DNA from: Turritopsis dohrnii
Lineage: Eukaryota; Cnidaria; Hydrozoa; Anthoathecata; Oceaniidae
Direction of reading: 5' to 3'
DNA: 64,000 nucleotides
Assembly: GCA_027922465.2 (NCBI GenBank)
Contig: BQMF02000016.1
Coordinates: 1,860,001 to 1,924,000, forward strand
Shown here: piece by piece, positions 43,801-52,310 of the stretch
How positions within the stretch are numbered: position 1 is the first letter of the stretch
Layout of the letters: every line of letters starts with the position of its first letter
The notes under the pieces: model-generated
What the model saw: only the letters and a program-made list of their open reading frames with translations
Databases searched by the model: none
What the model was told of the DNA's origin: nothing
Position numbers and translations under genes: made by a program

Positions 43801-45450
43801 ATTTCGATTGTCTTCATAACGTTGGTTTTCTGAGCAACCCGAAGCGTTTCAACGTATCTATCACTCGTGCTCAAGCACTTCTGGTCATAGTTGGGAACCC
43901 TATTGTGTTGTGTTACGTACGTATCAAGCTGGTCGAATTTTATCTGATCAAGTGTATTTTCTCAAATATTTTCTTATCTGTGATTGGTTACAATTCTTCG
44001 TGAATCATGATTGGTTACAATTCTTCGTGAATGGTTATGATTGGTTACAGTTCTTCGTGAATTATTGTGTTTGGTTACAATTTGTTCGTAAATTATTTTG
44101 TTAGGATCCGTATTGGTGTGCAATGCTTCAGTATGCCGTGCTAACTGGTTGTTACACTGGGTGTGACCGTCCGCCCCTCGATCAAGAAATTATACGGGTA
44201 AACTGATTCGCGCTCTATTTTCATGCGCCCTATTTTAATGATGGTTGCATTGATTAAAATTATTTATGTAATGACAGGAAAATTTTAAAAAGGCTTTCCA
44301 GCTTCTGAATACGCCTGTGGTCGACGGAAACACTCAGAATCAAACGCCATCTTCAAACCATCCAACTGCAATTCATAAAGAGTGCGCAAGTGAAGAGATT
44401 GCTGTCCAGCTTCGGAATACGCCCGTGGTCGACGGTAACACCCAGAATCGAACGCCATCTTCAAACCATCCAACTGCAATTCATAAAGAGGGCGCAAGTG
44501 AAGAGATTGCTGTCAAGCTTCTGGAAACACCCGTGGTCGACGGTAACACCCAGAATCGAACGCCATCTTCAAACCATCCAACTGCAATTCATAAAAAGGG
44601 CGCAAGTGAAGAGGTTTCTGTCCAGTTTCCGAAAACTCCCGTAGACGAAGGTAACACCCAGAATCGAACGCCATCTGTAAACCATTCAACTGCAATTAAA
44701 AAAGAGGGCGCAAGTAAAGAGGTTGTAACCGTGGAAAGCGTCCATTTTAGAAGCTCGCCAATAGAAAATGAAACGACAACTGATCAAGCTTCACGAAAAG
44801 TACTGTCTAAGCAAAACTCCGCCGACGTTTTAGAAAAACCTAGTCAGCTTTACCCATCATCCGCGCCACATAAGGGCGTTGTTGGTAAAGGTGATTTAAA
44901 GCAACAGTCTTTCTTTCAACTTTCATCAGCAAAAGTTCTCAGCCCTCAGTTCGAAGAAACGCCATATACTGATACAACTCAATATAAAGTGGGACCCTAC
45001 CTGGAAAATGTTGTTTTCGATTCTACGGTATCAGGTGAGATGCCGTGCACGGAAAGTACCAATGCTGATGCGTCCACTTTGAAGAGCTCAACCACATTAA
45101 TGGGCACATCGGGTGATCACAGAAATCGTAAACTCACCGACAGTTTCATCAACATCGGGGAACGTCAGCAATCAGGCGGTGCGGCAACTGACGACGTCGA
45201 TGGAACATCACAAGATATTAAACAACATAACGTCGATCTGCAAATGACAATTGAGACGTTGAATAGCGATGAAGTAAATAATAAGACCTTACCTATGAAC
45301 GAAAATGTTGACTGTATGTACAGTACCTTATCCTCTCCAGAAGATGATAATGACGAGTTATCACAGACCGAGTCGCAATATCAATCTCAAAGGAGGAGAA
45401 CAAACGCATTACTGACTTCTCTTCAAAGGAAAAACAAAACTCAATCTTAA
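16857..45450 (+). CDS. MOV10L1: MOV10L1-type SF1 RNA helicase (piRNA pathway), about 20 coding exons
   Basis: Exons read here: 16857-17776, 18035-18147, 22714-22786 (least certain), 23003-23203, 25056-25173, 25681-25779, 26358-26463, 26655-26695, 26773-26864, 30325-30383, 36221-36441, 40239-40475, 41164-41232, 41613-41797, 42277-42424, 42881-43021, 43201-43308, 43776-43916, 44105-44197, 44278-45450. They sum to 4338 nt (1445 aa), all in phase. The N-terminus has repeated small beta-barrel-like segments (HIYF, DIYF, KGDQV) as in MOV10L1 rather than MOV10. Helicase motifs are Walker A GPPGTGKS (642-649), DEAGQ (759-763), GDPFQLGP (788-795), EEFQGQE (963-969) and NVSITRA (1003-1009). The 59-nt exon 30325-30383 encodes the family motif [13 protein letters not shown]. 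Family role: 5'-to-3' RNA translocase feeding piRNA precursors to Piwi-pathway nucleases. A 390-aa C-terminal exon (1056-1445) with four 36-aa repeats is unusual. A short LFP-like stretch before GRIKPFN may be missing or may sit in an unseen exon. Introns are heavily invaded by transposons. Confidence 0.92.
19413..20252 (+). pseudogene. P2X7 C-terminal-domain-like cysteine-rich protein of the Kolobok-like element
   Basis: Exon-like blocks are 19413-19672, 19828-19960 and 20040-20252, with GT-AG borders. The first starts at an ATG with an acidic leader, then CQCAHC and VNREC. The second reads [18 protein letters not shown] and [10 protein letters not shown]. The third reads [15 protein letters not shown], then [17 protein letters not shown], and ends in a second frame with [11 protein letters not shown]. 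This order of Cys clusters and the EHxGF...CLNxDVL...YRxAxYRQF pattern matches the zinc-binding cytoplasmic tail of P2X7 receptors. No channel transmembrane part is present. At least one in-frame stop (before CQCAHC) and two frame changes break it, so it is probably non-functional here. Confidence 0.75.
20587..21882 (-). pseudogene. Kolobok-like DDE transposase, one frameshift
   Basis: Two overlapping minus-strand frames make one protein. The upstream frame has [16 protein letters not shown], then [40 protein letters not shown] and [10 protein letters not shown]. The D of GDGHCDSP and the later D of STDKH are candidate catalytic acids. It shifts by one base near 21145 into [36 protein letters not shown] and [21 protein letters not shown]. 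The C-terminus is basic and ends at 20587. The block order is that of a transposase family common in cnidarian and fish genomes. The N-terminal end, possibly a THAP-like zinc finger, could not be read in frame beyond 21882. The frameshift suggests a recently inactivated copy. Confidence 0.82.
23242..23717. mobile_element. CAGGG...CCCTG element with 5-bp target duplication CTATT, copy in a helicase intron
   Basis: Inverted ends CAGGGATTTTTCCAAGCACT and AGTGCTTGGAAAAATCCCTG are flanked by CTATT (23237-23241 and 23718-23722). The internal block 23419-23585 is homologous to 14822-14990. Confidence 0.87.
24441..25000. mobile_element. Second, older copy of the GGGTTTAC-ended element
   Basis: GGGGGTTTACAC occurs twice near 24470-24485. 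The following CTTCAATTTTTCTTTTAGTA and ATTACAATTT blocks match the reverse complement of 34593-35090. The right end is poorly defined. It lies in a helicase intron. Confidence 0.5.
27052..27107. mobile_element. CCCAGTGGG-family MITE, copy 9, fragment
   Basis: Only the right half remains: TATTTCTATAAAAAAGCACT then CCTTCACATTGAGTGACCAC. Confidence 0.45.
27208..27634. mobile_element. Helitron-like non-autonomous element, helicase intron copy
   Basis: Begins TCTATATATTAATA and ends CTAG before T. The interior (GCAAAATGGTAGATGTGAGC, GACGTTTTTTGGGG, ATATCTCTGTAACTGTTGGT) is colinear with 58611-59077. The terminal hairpin is degenerate. The open frames on it are incidental. Confidence 0.65.
27763..28026. 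repeat. 33-bp minisatellite, eight copies
   Basis: Eight head-to-tail 33-bp units (ATTCATATGTACATAGGG, then TAGTGAAACAATCTG) with a few point differences. Open frames exist on both strands only because the period is a multiple of three. In a helicase intron. Confidence 0.95.
28027..29699. other. Helicase intron stretch with nothing recognised
   Basis: AT-rich sequence without persuasive ORFs, terminal repeats or RNA features. Confidence 0.5.
29700..29872. mobile_element. Probable end fragment of a Tc1/mariner-like element
   Basis: Repeated GGAGGTGGTCGCT/GGAGGTGGTCGTTG motifs end in TTGGAGGTTGTACTGTA, the look of an IS630/mariner terminal region. No opposite end was found. Confidence 0.4.
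30475..30642. repeat. 34-bp minisatellite, about five copies
   Basis: Units such as AACGAAGGTAATGAACGAAC followed by GAATAAACGT. It begins 92 bp after the donor of the 59-nt helicase exon. Confidence 0.9.
30899..31105 (+). CDS. 68-codon open frame in a helicase intron, unknown
   Basis: ATG to TGA. The predicted product has a charged helical second half ([40 protein letters not shown]). Base composition is richer than the flanks. No family was recognised. It might be an exon of a nested gene or chance. Confidence 0.2.
   Translation: MERCCSEAQFHNGVVIYFNRKVLAADVAAVLKKRLVRRNAVQEEILKNDAKRLRLAILERNLREYNWI
31840..32922. mobile_element. hAT-like element, CAGGGGCGGATGCAG ends, 5-bp target duplication AAAAG
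   Basis: Ends CAGGGGCGGATGCAG (31840) and CTGCATCCGCCCCTG (to 32922) are exact inverses. AAAAG flanks at 31835-31839 and 32923-32927. No transposase frame is visible in the 1083 bp. It lies in the helicase intron 30384-36220. Confidence 0.86.
33007..33303 (-). repeat. tRNA-derived SINE, minus strand
   Basis: On the minus strand the head reads GATGGTGTAGTGGTTAGTAC (A box) and then GTGTTCGAGTCC (B box). A body of about 200 bp follows, and the tail is a TTAC repeat (33007-33032 on plus as AAGTAAGTAAG). It lies inside a helicase intron. Confidence 0.75.
33660..33734. repeat. 75-bp foldback hairpin
   Basis: ATTATTCAATGATATCCACA pairs with TGCGGATATCATTGAATAAT around a 23-nt loop, with about 26-nt arms and one mismatch. 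CTAAGGAAACT occurs at 33623-33633 and again at 33736-33746, which may be a longer target duplication. Confidence 0.7.
33746..34477. mobile_element. Element with TGTTACACCAG ends and subterminal TGTCGCAA-type repeats
   Basis: TGTTACACCAGTAAATGTCG at the left is inverted at the right (CGACATTTACTGGTGTAACA). GAAAC flanks both (33741-33745 and 34478-34482). The right arm (34295-34477) is an array of about 16-bp units such as TTGCGACATTTACTG. The left arm has several in reverse. Non-coding. Confidence 0.78.
34593..35090. mobile_element. GGGTTTAC-ended element, hAT-like, 8-bp target duplication
   Basis: AAAGGTGGGTTTACACGTAA at the left is inverted as TTTACGCGTAAACCCCTCTT at the right. Flanks GATTTTGT (34585-34592) and GATTTCGT (35091-35098) match at 7 of 8. 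The interior is AT-rich and non-coding, and it is related in inverse orientation to 24441-25000. Confidence 0.72.
35320..35405 (-). repeat. Dispersed repeat with a purine-rich microsatellite, copy 1
   Basis: On the minus strand it reads ATTACGGTAGCAGCGAAGC, ACACCCTCCTCCTCC and GGCCGAAATGGCAGTT. It is homologous to 62390-62497. Confidence 0.65.
36562..36678. mobile_element. CCCAGTGGG-family MITE, copy 10, helicase intron
   Basis: CCCAATGGGAGACATGG start, GTGTGTATTTTTATGGAAAT centre, CGCAGTGATTTTTCAGCAAA and CCCACGGGG end. Confidence 0.7.
36826..37709. mobile_element. 884-bp element with long inverted ends and NotI-site palindrome arrays
   Basis: Ends TACCGTGGCTGATTCG (36826) and CGAATCAGCCACGGTA (to 37709) are exact inverses, and the arms continue for about 70 bp. 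AATGTA flanks both sides (36820-36825 and 37710-37715). Inside the arms are head-to-tail units of about 20 bp centred on GCGGCCGC or GCGGGCGC: 12 on the left (36897-37132) and 4 on the right (37570-37650). Eleven are exact NotI sites, striking in AT-rich DNA. The centre holds a 76-codon minus frame (37416-37186) of no recognised family. The superfamily is unresolved. Confidence 0.85.
37186..37416 (-). CDS. Small open frame inside the NotI-palindrome element, unknown
   Basis: 76 aa from an ATG at 37416. It is Tyr/Asn-rich ([34 protein letters not shown]). No motif was recognised. It could be a captured exon or a transposase remnant, or chance. It lies between the two palindrome arrays. Confidence 0.25.
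   Translation of the reverse strand: MDVVDTNWCGSTVLDSLVEYYFHIKPKLKYEHICNINLQQQHTFTYDAIFCNLKYADDAVDFNSTDLIIIRHQVVV
38190..38850 (+). mobile_element. 3' end of a CR1/L2-like LINE, 5'-truncated
   Basis: The frame 38208-38459 encodes the typical RT tail ([30 protein letters not shown]). About 350 bp of AT-rich 3' UTR and a TAAA-type microsatellite tail (38820-38853) follow. It lies in the helicase intron 36442-40238. Confidence 0.75.
38854..40238. other. Helicase intron stretch with nothing recognised
   Basis: AT-rich, and only short chance open frames. It ends at the pyrimidine-rich acceptor of exon 40239. Confidence 0.5.
40992..41104. mobile_element. CCCAGTGGG-family MITE, copy 11, helicase intron
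   Basis: CCCGGTGGGAAAATTCGTCA start, CTCCTTCGCAGAGATTTTTT and CTGCTGGG end. It lies just 5' of the helicase exon at 41164. Confidence 0.75.
42109..42229. mobile_element. CCCAGTGGG-family MITE, copy 12, helicase intron
   Basis: CCCACCAGGCAAATTTGTTG start, CACTGCGGAGGAGTAC, and TGCAGTGACTTTTTGATGAT near the end. It lies just 5' of the exon at 42277. Confidence 0.75.
43315..43375. repeat. 22-bp tandem repeat, three copies
   Basis: GTCAACTTCTTTCAATCGTG-type units directly after the donor of helicase exon 43201-43308. Confidence 0.75.
43539..43559 (+). repeat. Run of 21 G in a helicase intron
   Basis: An uninterrupted poly-G tract, rare in AT-rich DNA. The true length may be affected by assembly or sequencing slippage. 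Confidence 0.9.
43981..44095. repeat. Tandem repeat of about 28 bp, four copies
   Basis: Units of GATTGGTTACAATTCTTCGT with GAAT spacers, in the short intron before helicase exon 44105-44197. Confidence 0.8.
44299..44724 (+). repeat. 108-bp coding tandem repeats in the helicase C-terminal exon
   Basis: Three full 108-bp units start at 44299, 44407 and 44515, and a diverged fourth begins at 44623. Each encodes 36 residues with a TPV(V/D) start, a [12 protein letters not shown] core and a GASEE-like end. The period is a multiple of three, so repeat-number changes keep the reading frame. Confidence 0.9.
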
Positions 45451-47330
45451 TTTCACTAGCGATTTCGTTTTTTAATGTAAAACGATTTTATAAGGTCATA
45501 GTTTTTAAAACACGATGAAAGTGTGTCCATTTTGAAAATTGACATTATCACCTTTAAGCGTTTGTTCATCAAACAATTTTGAAAGCATCGAACTTCTCGG
45601 TTAAAGCTTCTTAAAATAGTCTGAAAGAACGAGGCATAGTCTGAACCTGACCCTCACTAACCCAAACAAATTTTACAAGGTTTACACCATGAAGTTATGA
45701 TGCTTTCAAATTGTTAGATGAACTATATGTTAACGCCCTCAAGCGCCCAATCTACAAAAGTAAACACTCCAATCTACAAAATAGACCTTTTAGAAAATTA
45801 TGTCACAGCAGATCTTGCTTCACAATGTCAAAACATTGTATATTCAGACTATCTTGCTATATGCAAAGGAGACTGTGATGCTGACTACATTGAGCTGTCT
45901 GATCTCAGAATATCTTCAGTAGAGCAGGCGAATGAAACTCAAGTAGATACGTTGCATACAAATCGCTTGCAGACAGTAGACTGAGTAAGAAGTACCCACA
46001 TACACTTCCAATAGTCACATATAACGCCATTTGAAACGAACGAAGAAGAACGATGTGCAGGGGCGGATCTAGGATTTTTTAAGGGTTAGGCAAATTTTTT
46101 TTGTTAAACACACATACGGGCGCAATCGATGAAATTTACGCCAATTTACGCTCAATCTAATACATACTTTTCGAAGTGTAAAAATTATTAACTCGAATTG
46201 ATTCGTCCTAACGTAAAGGGGTGTTATAATGCAAGCCTGTATTGTTGCACTAATGGAATAAGGGAAATAAACAAAAGAAAACTAATTGAGTATGAATGGA
46301 ATGTATTGAACTACGTTATGTAGGCCAAAATAATATTTTCTGCCAGGTTGGAGGTTAAGTAAATAACCAATAAATTACTTCATCTGTTATCTTCTTCATT
46401 TTCTTGATTGCTTGTACATGAACAGGAAGCATCCACCAAACGAAAACATACTTGTAATGAATCAAATAAATAAATTTTCAATCACCTATCATGATAGATT
46501 GGAGCACTCAGATAAATACATAATATATACTTTATGATATTTTACTTCTATCTATGTACTTCGCAAGATGGTCAGATAGAAAGAAAAGAAAAGAAATTAT
46601 GTTAAGAAATAGAGTAAAATGACCAAAATCAAAGTTAGAGACAAGCTCCTTGATCATATCCAGCAGCAAAAATAAAAACAGATTTCTGCACTATACGTTC
46701 ATGAAATCAAATAGTATACCCTACCCTAAAAATGATCCATGGTTAAATAATTAATGTCAACCACATTATAGTAAAAGATGGTGTTTACAGAAATCCCTGA
46801 GACAAGTCCAAGAACCTATATATATAAAACTACACAACAACAGATAAATTATGTACTGCTTCCTCTCTAATAAGAGCTACAACATTTTTTCCAGAATTTA
46901 ATGTAGCATAGGAAACAAAGAAGTCAAACTAAAACATTATGTAATTACCTTTTTCAAAAGAAGACATAACGTAGGTGGTTTTTATAAAATATAAGAATAA
47001 CTCCAAAGATGTTAAAGTGTTTCTGCATCCAAAATGATATTTCGAGGGATGATAGAATGCACAAAGTTGTTTCAGAAGTCTTATAGTTTTTGGAAATTCT
47101 GTTTCCTTGGGCAGATATTTTGATTTAAAAATCATGAAATGATACAATAGATAATTATGTAATAAGATTTTTATTCTTTCTTTATGTGTATAAACTCTCA
47201 ATATATTATAACTTCATTTTCTTATCACTCACTCAGAGTGAAAGCCCTTTCTCTCTATAGTAAATTAGAAAGATATAGTATTAATGATAACTTGCGATGA
47301 GAAAGTTAACCTATATACTATCTTATTATG

Positions 47331-47495
47331 CAGTGGCGGATCTAGAGGTATGTCGAAATTTGTGTAGGAGAGTGTTAGCAATCTAACCATAAAGGAAAAG
47401 CGTCCAAATAATCCCATTGGAAATATAAATTGAATTCACAAATTATGTTAATGCTCTCATACACAAATTTCGACATACCTCTAGATCCACCACTG
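47331..47495. mobile_element. MITE with long terminal inverted repeats, hAT-like (CAGTGGCGGATC)
   Basis: Arms CAGTGGCGGATCTAGAGGTA (47331) and its near-perfect inverse ending at 47495 extend at least 35 bp. It is nested inside the 46058-48773 element. The target duplication is unclear (TTATG against TTACA). Confidence 0.8.
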
Positions 47496-48290
47496 TTACA
47501 TATCATAAAATATATGCATTGCATAAAGTGAATGTAAGATTTTAAAAAATAAATACATATCTCAGAAACTGGGAGTAAGTAATACTAACAAGAGGCTTTT
47601 TGATCTCTATCATATTGGTTCATATCATTTTGGACACAGGATCCTTTTAAAGTTCTTTAATTCAAAACCAGACAGTCATCTCGAACCAAGAAAAATTATA
47701 TACTGAACTGTACAAATAAGTTACCAGGTTGAGATACTGGTGCTAAAAAAACCATGCAGCTGCCTACGCAAAACAACTCAGAAAAATAACAATGACTTTG
47801 TGTATTATAAACTCAGTCATTCAAACGTAACTCCATAACATTTTTACAGATGTATTTTTGGTTAACAGAAACAGATACCAAAAATATTTATATACATCAT
47901 TAATCAATAAAGAAAAGGCTTCGGTTCAGTTGACACAAACAAACGTATTATACATAGCTGAGCTAATAATTAACTGTCGTCATACTTATGGTCAACGAAT
48001 TATGGTGCTAATGATCCATGCTAATCATTTATATTACATAAAATCAAACACTTGCTTTAAAGCAGCCACAATCTTTTCATTTCGCATAAGCAAAAGAAGA
48101 GACATGACTCGAAAAAAATGCTTTTCCTAGATTTTGAAGTCTGTTTTCAACAGATGTATTAAGTGAATTCAAAATTTCCTAATTAATACTTCATTATTGC
48201 TATCAAAAGCTGCAACGATGTTTTCTAGCGAATCCATGTTGAACTGGGTCTAATTCGAAGGTCTTCCACGTCGTTTTGTGCAGATTTGGT

Positions 48291-48460
48291 GACCATTCAT
48301 TCAATAAAAGTGTGTAAACCCATGGTTGTACCTTAGGCAAATTTTCTTCTAGTTCATTCAATAAAGTGTTAACCCATGGTTGTACCTTAGGCAAATTTTC
48401 TTCCAGTTCATTCATTAAAGTGTGTAAACCCGGGGCTCCTTAGGCAAATTTTCTTCGCCT
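48291..48460. repeat. Short tandem array, about 2.5 copies of roughly 60 bp
   Basis: Repeats of a unit with AAACCCATGGTTGTACC and TTAGGCAAATTTTCTTC. It lies inside the hAT-like element. Confidence 0.7.
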
Positions 48461-50850
48461 AGGTGAGCGTTAGGCACTAGTCTGTGTTGTCAATGTAACT
48501 ATGAGAAGTCGTTTTCCGGGCAGAATCAATACCTATAAACTCAAGCTGTAAAAAACATTAATTTGTAACATCATGGCGCGCGCCGCGCCTCGCCGGAGAA
48601 TAATCCTATTTGCGAAAAAGAAAGGATATCGGATTGATGCGGGAATCTCTTGATATTTTCGATTATTTTCTGATTATTGTAATACAATACCTTTTTCAAT
48701 TTGTGCAAAACATTATTTAACTGATTTTGGGTTAGGCATTTGCCTAAGTTGCCTAACCCTTGATCCGCCCCTGATGTGAAAACGGCAGACAAATGCGCTA
48801 AAGTATTGCGTCAGCCATTTCATTGGAATAGACAGTGTTTATTCTGTGGCGAAGAATGCTCTATAGAAGCAGACAAGAAAACTCTCAGCGTTGGAGAGAA
48901 TCATTCGAGTGTAGAACACCTGATGGAGGTAAAGGAACGCTATCCTTCAAGGAGGTGATATTCAAAGTGAGTACTTTTATTAGATATTACAGTTCCAATA
49001 TGATACTAGTTTTTCTATTTGAGTTTTGAAAGACCACACGTGATATTTTATGATGACGAAGAAGTCATGAAAACGTTTTTTCAGGAAATCTATGACTCGT
49101 GTCATGTAGGTTCTTGTGTTTAGGTTTGTGACGCATGAGATGATGATTGCGCACATCAAATACGAATACGGTTAAGTGACTCCCGTGCAGCTTCAGATTT
49201 ACGCGCAGCCGATGTAAGGTATCATAATGACTGTAGATTAAAGTTCATGGCGGAAAAGAACGTCTCATATGCAAGAAGAAAAGCAGAAGATCAAGAACTA
49301 GAATCCGCTGATGAAGCATACAAGATAGTAAAGAGCATTTTGAATGATGACAGAAAAAACATGTGGACATCAATTGAAGTTGAAAAGATGTATCAAAAGC
49401 ATGGTCGTTTCTGAACTCTCAAGGCAGAGTTTGGTTGGACATCTTATAAAAGATTTCTCAAGGGAACTAATGGCTTCTCCAGGATTGGGAAACCTGTTAG
49501 TTTTTCGAAAGCATGTCTCAAGTATTATGAAAATTACAGAATCAGAAGACAAACCAATAGATGTAAGCAAAGCAGCAAATTGTAATTGGTAATTGGTTGC
49601 GATGGTGTTCCCAAGAGATGTTTGGTATTGGAAAGAAGAAGATTGTGAATGTGCTTCTGCAAGCAATTTACTTGGAAAACTTAGGACACATTCAATCAGA
49701 GATAGCATCGGTTATAGAAGAATGTTCAAAGTTTGTGGCAGCTTGTTATGGCATCAAAGACAAAAAAAGTTTATCAGATGCTAGATTTTCCTTGTGGGCA
49801 AGTCAAACAAAGAAGAAGTTGTTTACGACACTGAAACCACTAAAGTTAGAATCTCTTCCACCCACAAACGAAGTGTTCCATTTGAATGTGTTACGTGCTC
49901 ATTTTCAAGTCTGCATTTGGATGAGTTGTTTACAAGTGAAACCCCTTGAAATGGACTCAGTGAAGGTATGAAGAGCGTTGGTTATCATTATATTTTTTAT
50001 TGAAATATACAAATTGCACTGAGAAACCATAGATTGTTACAAAATATTTACCTCTTTTTCAGTATGGATGGATCAAAGATGAAAAGAATGAGTGCTTACT
50101 TCCAGCTATGTTTCCTGTTCGTACATCACCCGCTCCAGATGCTGTATTAGAGATGGTTCGGTGCAATTGCGTAACAGATACACATGTAGTTGTGTGAAAG
50201 CTCAATTATGATGCAGTAAATTCTGTAAATGTTACAGCTGCACATGTTTTAATAGCTGATCAGTATGTGAAAGCACTGAGAGTGATGATGAGGAAGAAGA
50301 AAATGAAGATGAAGATGGTGATCAATAGTTTGTTATTGAAATTATGCGATAGGAAAAAGTAAATCATTTCAAGTTTTGTTGTATTTTATGACATTGCTTC
50401 CCTGTATTATTTTTTAGTTTCATTGTTAAAGATGTTCAATACAAAATATCCCATTCTAACGATATGTAATACTTGGGGCTGAAAAATGTTTTATCAAAAA
50501 ATGACGTCATCACAGCTACTTTGGATGCAATTTACTCAAATTGGATACATTTTTAGGCCATAGTTGTATTGTGAAAATTGATCGGCATAAAATTTCCTTT
50601 CCGATGATATACAGTATCACTATAATTGAAGAGATCAAAATTTTACCCTATCACAGAAATCTGCCGTTTTAAATTTGTCTCGATATCTGAAAATGCTCAA
50701 GGTATCTGAGGTGGCACTCATTGGTTTTTCAATCTTAGGGACCCTATGAACACGATTCAGCAAAATAAATTCCATGTGTACTAAAACTGTGGGTTCACTT
50801 AAAAATTGTCATTACTCCACTGGACTAAAGGGTTTCTTACCTTACATAAT

Positions 50851-51261
50851 AGAGAGCTTTAGCAACTGCAACGGCAACGTTGAGGACGACGTGAGCAAAA
50901 CGAACAAAATAAATAATTACTACCAAATAAAAGTTTGAAGAACTTATTTTTGTTAGAGAAACAATTCAATTTATAAACTTATATCGACTGGAAAGTTATC
51001 AAGTTACTATAAAATCTACATACATAAAATCTAAGAGAAAAAGATTTATCTCTGTAATCGCGTCTCCGTTGTCAACACGACTTCGAAACATGATTTTTCA
51101 CGTTGAGCATAGAACGTGAAAACGTGTTAATGATATAATTATCTTCCCAATGGTGCCATAAGCAGTAGACTCTCTTTCTAAACAAATTCCACATAGAAAA
51201 CAAAGCTTTTGTTTTAAACACGTCGCCGTCTTCGTTGCCGTTGCGATTGCTAAAGCTCCCT
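50851..51261. mobile_element. MITE of the same family, copy 2
   Basis: 411 bp with inverted ends AGAGAGCTTTAGCAACTGC and GCGATTGCTAAAGCTCCCT. The interior is largely colinear with copy 1. No coding frame was seen. Confidence 0.8.
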
Positions 51262-51490
51262 GATATACAGACGGCTACGCTAAAACATTTACAAGCCCCG
51301 CTAAGAACCACCGTGACGTCATCACCGCATACTGTTTTTTTTTATTGTAAGGAGAGGATTTAATGACGTGAAAGAAAATGCCAGAAACGCCATAGGATCT
51401 GAGTTTATGAACATCAGTATGCTGGTCTTCGTCCAAGGGTTCTTATCTCATTTCTCCAGGAGGCAGGAGTTCTTGTATTTTTTTATATGT

Positions 51491-51536
51491 CCATGTATCG
51501 AACTCAAGGCAAGAAGAGACCCTGGGTTTGAGGTTG
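51491..51536. mobile_element. Right-half fragment of the foldback family
   Basis: CCATGTATCGAACTCAAGG and ACCCTGGGTTTGAGGTTG match the right arms of the intact copies. No left arm or flanking duplication was found. Confidence 0.55.
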
Positions 51537-52154
51537 GGGAAGCTTCAGGAAAGAGTTCATGACTTCTACAACAATAACTTCAGAAAGGCAGAAGGGCGGT
51601 GATATGATCACTAACAACAGTACTAAAACGCCCTGTTTTTTGTGATGATCTCGATTACGTAAATCATCATACGCAATTGATTAGTACCAAAGAAAAAAGT
51701 CGAAAAAAAATGTAAACAAAACATTTCGCTAATTTCAATTCACATTTTTAATGATATTCAATGTTTGCTTCTATGATAATGATTACCTGGTTTTCATTCA
51801 ATTACCGATAAAAGATACAATATTTATTTCAAAAGTTAATGCAAATAGAAACCGTCTGCTATAATTCTATTTTAAGTTGTTCGACAGGATTGCTATTGCA
51901 ATACCTTGGGGATAATGTCATTATTTTCAAAAAGATTTATTTTCAGTAAGGTAAAGAACTAATGATAAACTAGCTAGTAGTTTCCACTATAAATGCGCCC
52001 GTGTAACAGGCTCTAGACATGATCAAAACACTTTCGTGTGTATTAAGTTATGATATGCCACATTTCTTTCACGGAGAATTTTTTAAGTAGAAACGGCTAC
52101 TTTCTCGCGCCGAAATAATCCCCCTCAACTTTTCAAAACAATGTGCTACCTTAT

Positions 52155-52244
52155 CGGCCCTTTTTACACCGGCCCTAATGTGGCGTTAATTTTGGTGCGC
52201 GGCGTTAAAAGGGCCAGCGTAAAAAGGGCCGGCGTAAAAAGGGG
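52155..52244. repeat. GC-rich inverted repeat
   Basis: CCCTTTTTACACCGGCCC is inverted as GGGCCGGCGTAAAAAGGGG, with a second direct GGGCCAGCGTAAAAAGGGCC between. Likely part of an unidentified mobile element. Confidence 0.5.
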
Positions 52245-52310
52245 CAAAAAAATGGAAATTTTTCAAAAAATCGGCGTTATTTTTTAAAGTTGAAATTTGG
52301 TTTGAAAAAA

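Larger units (their letters stand above)
46058..48773. mobile_element. hAT-like element, CAGGGGCGGATC ends, 5-bp target duplication ATGTG
   Basis: The left end CAGGGGCGGATC (46058) and right end GATCCGCCCCTG (to 48773) are exact inverses. A second inverted block, AAGGGTTAGGCAA, follows inside. ATGTG flanks both sides (46053-46057 and 48774-48778). No transposase frame was seen in the 2716 bp, so it is non-autonomous. It carries a nested MITE (47331-47495), a tandem repeat (48291-48460) and a short GC-rich patch (48571-48597). Confidence 0.85.
45718..50328 (+). pseudogene. Decayed zinc-finger/cysteine-rich gene of unknown function, split by a hAT-like element
   Basis: An intact N-terminal block (45718-45984) reads TPIYKIDLLENYVTADLASQ and then YIELSDLRIS. 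After removing the element 46058-48773, the reading resumes with WNRQCLFCGEECSIEADKK, CRTPDGGKGTLSFKEV, AASDLRAADVRYHNDCRLKF, LSRQSLVGHLIKDFSREL and LENLGHIQSEIASVIEECSK. A spliced block starts at 50064 with YGWIKDEKNECLLPAMFP and RCNC, then a Cys-rich stretch (CSKFCKC, CTC) and an acidic tail ending at 50328. Several frame changes and in-frame stops (for example near 48890, 49413, 49590 and 50197) show decay. The FCGEEC...YHxDC zinc finger plus Cys-rich tail matches a family I recall as widespread in cnidarian genomes without known function. It may itself be a multicopy or transposon-linked gene. It starts 267 bp after the helicase stop. Confidence 0.6.
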
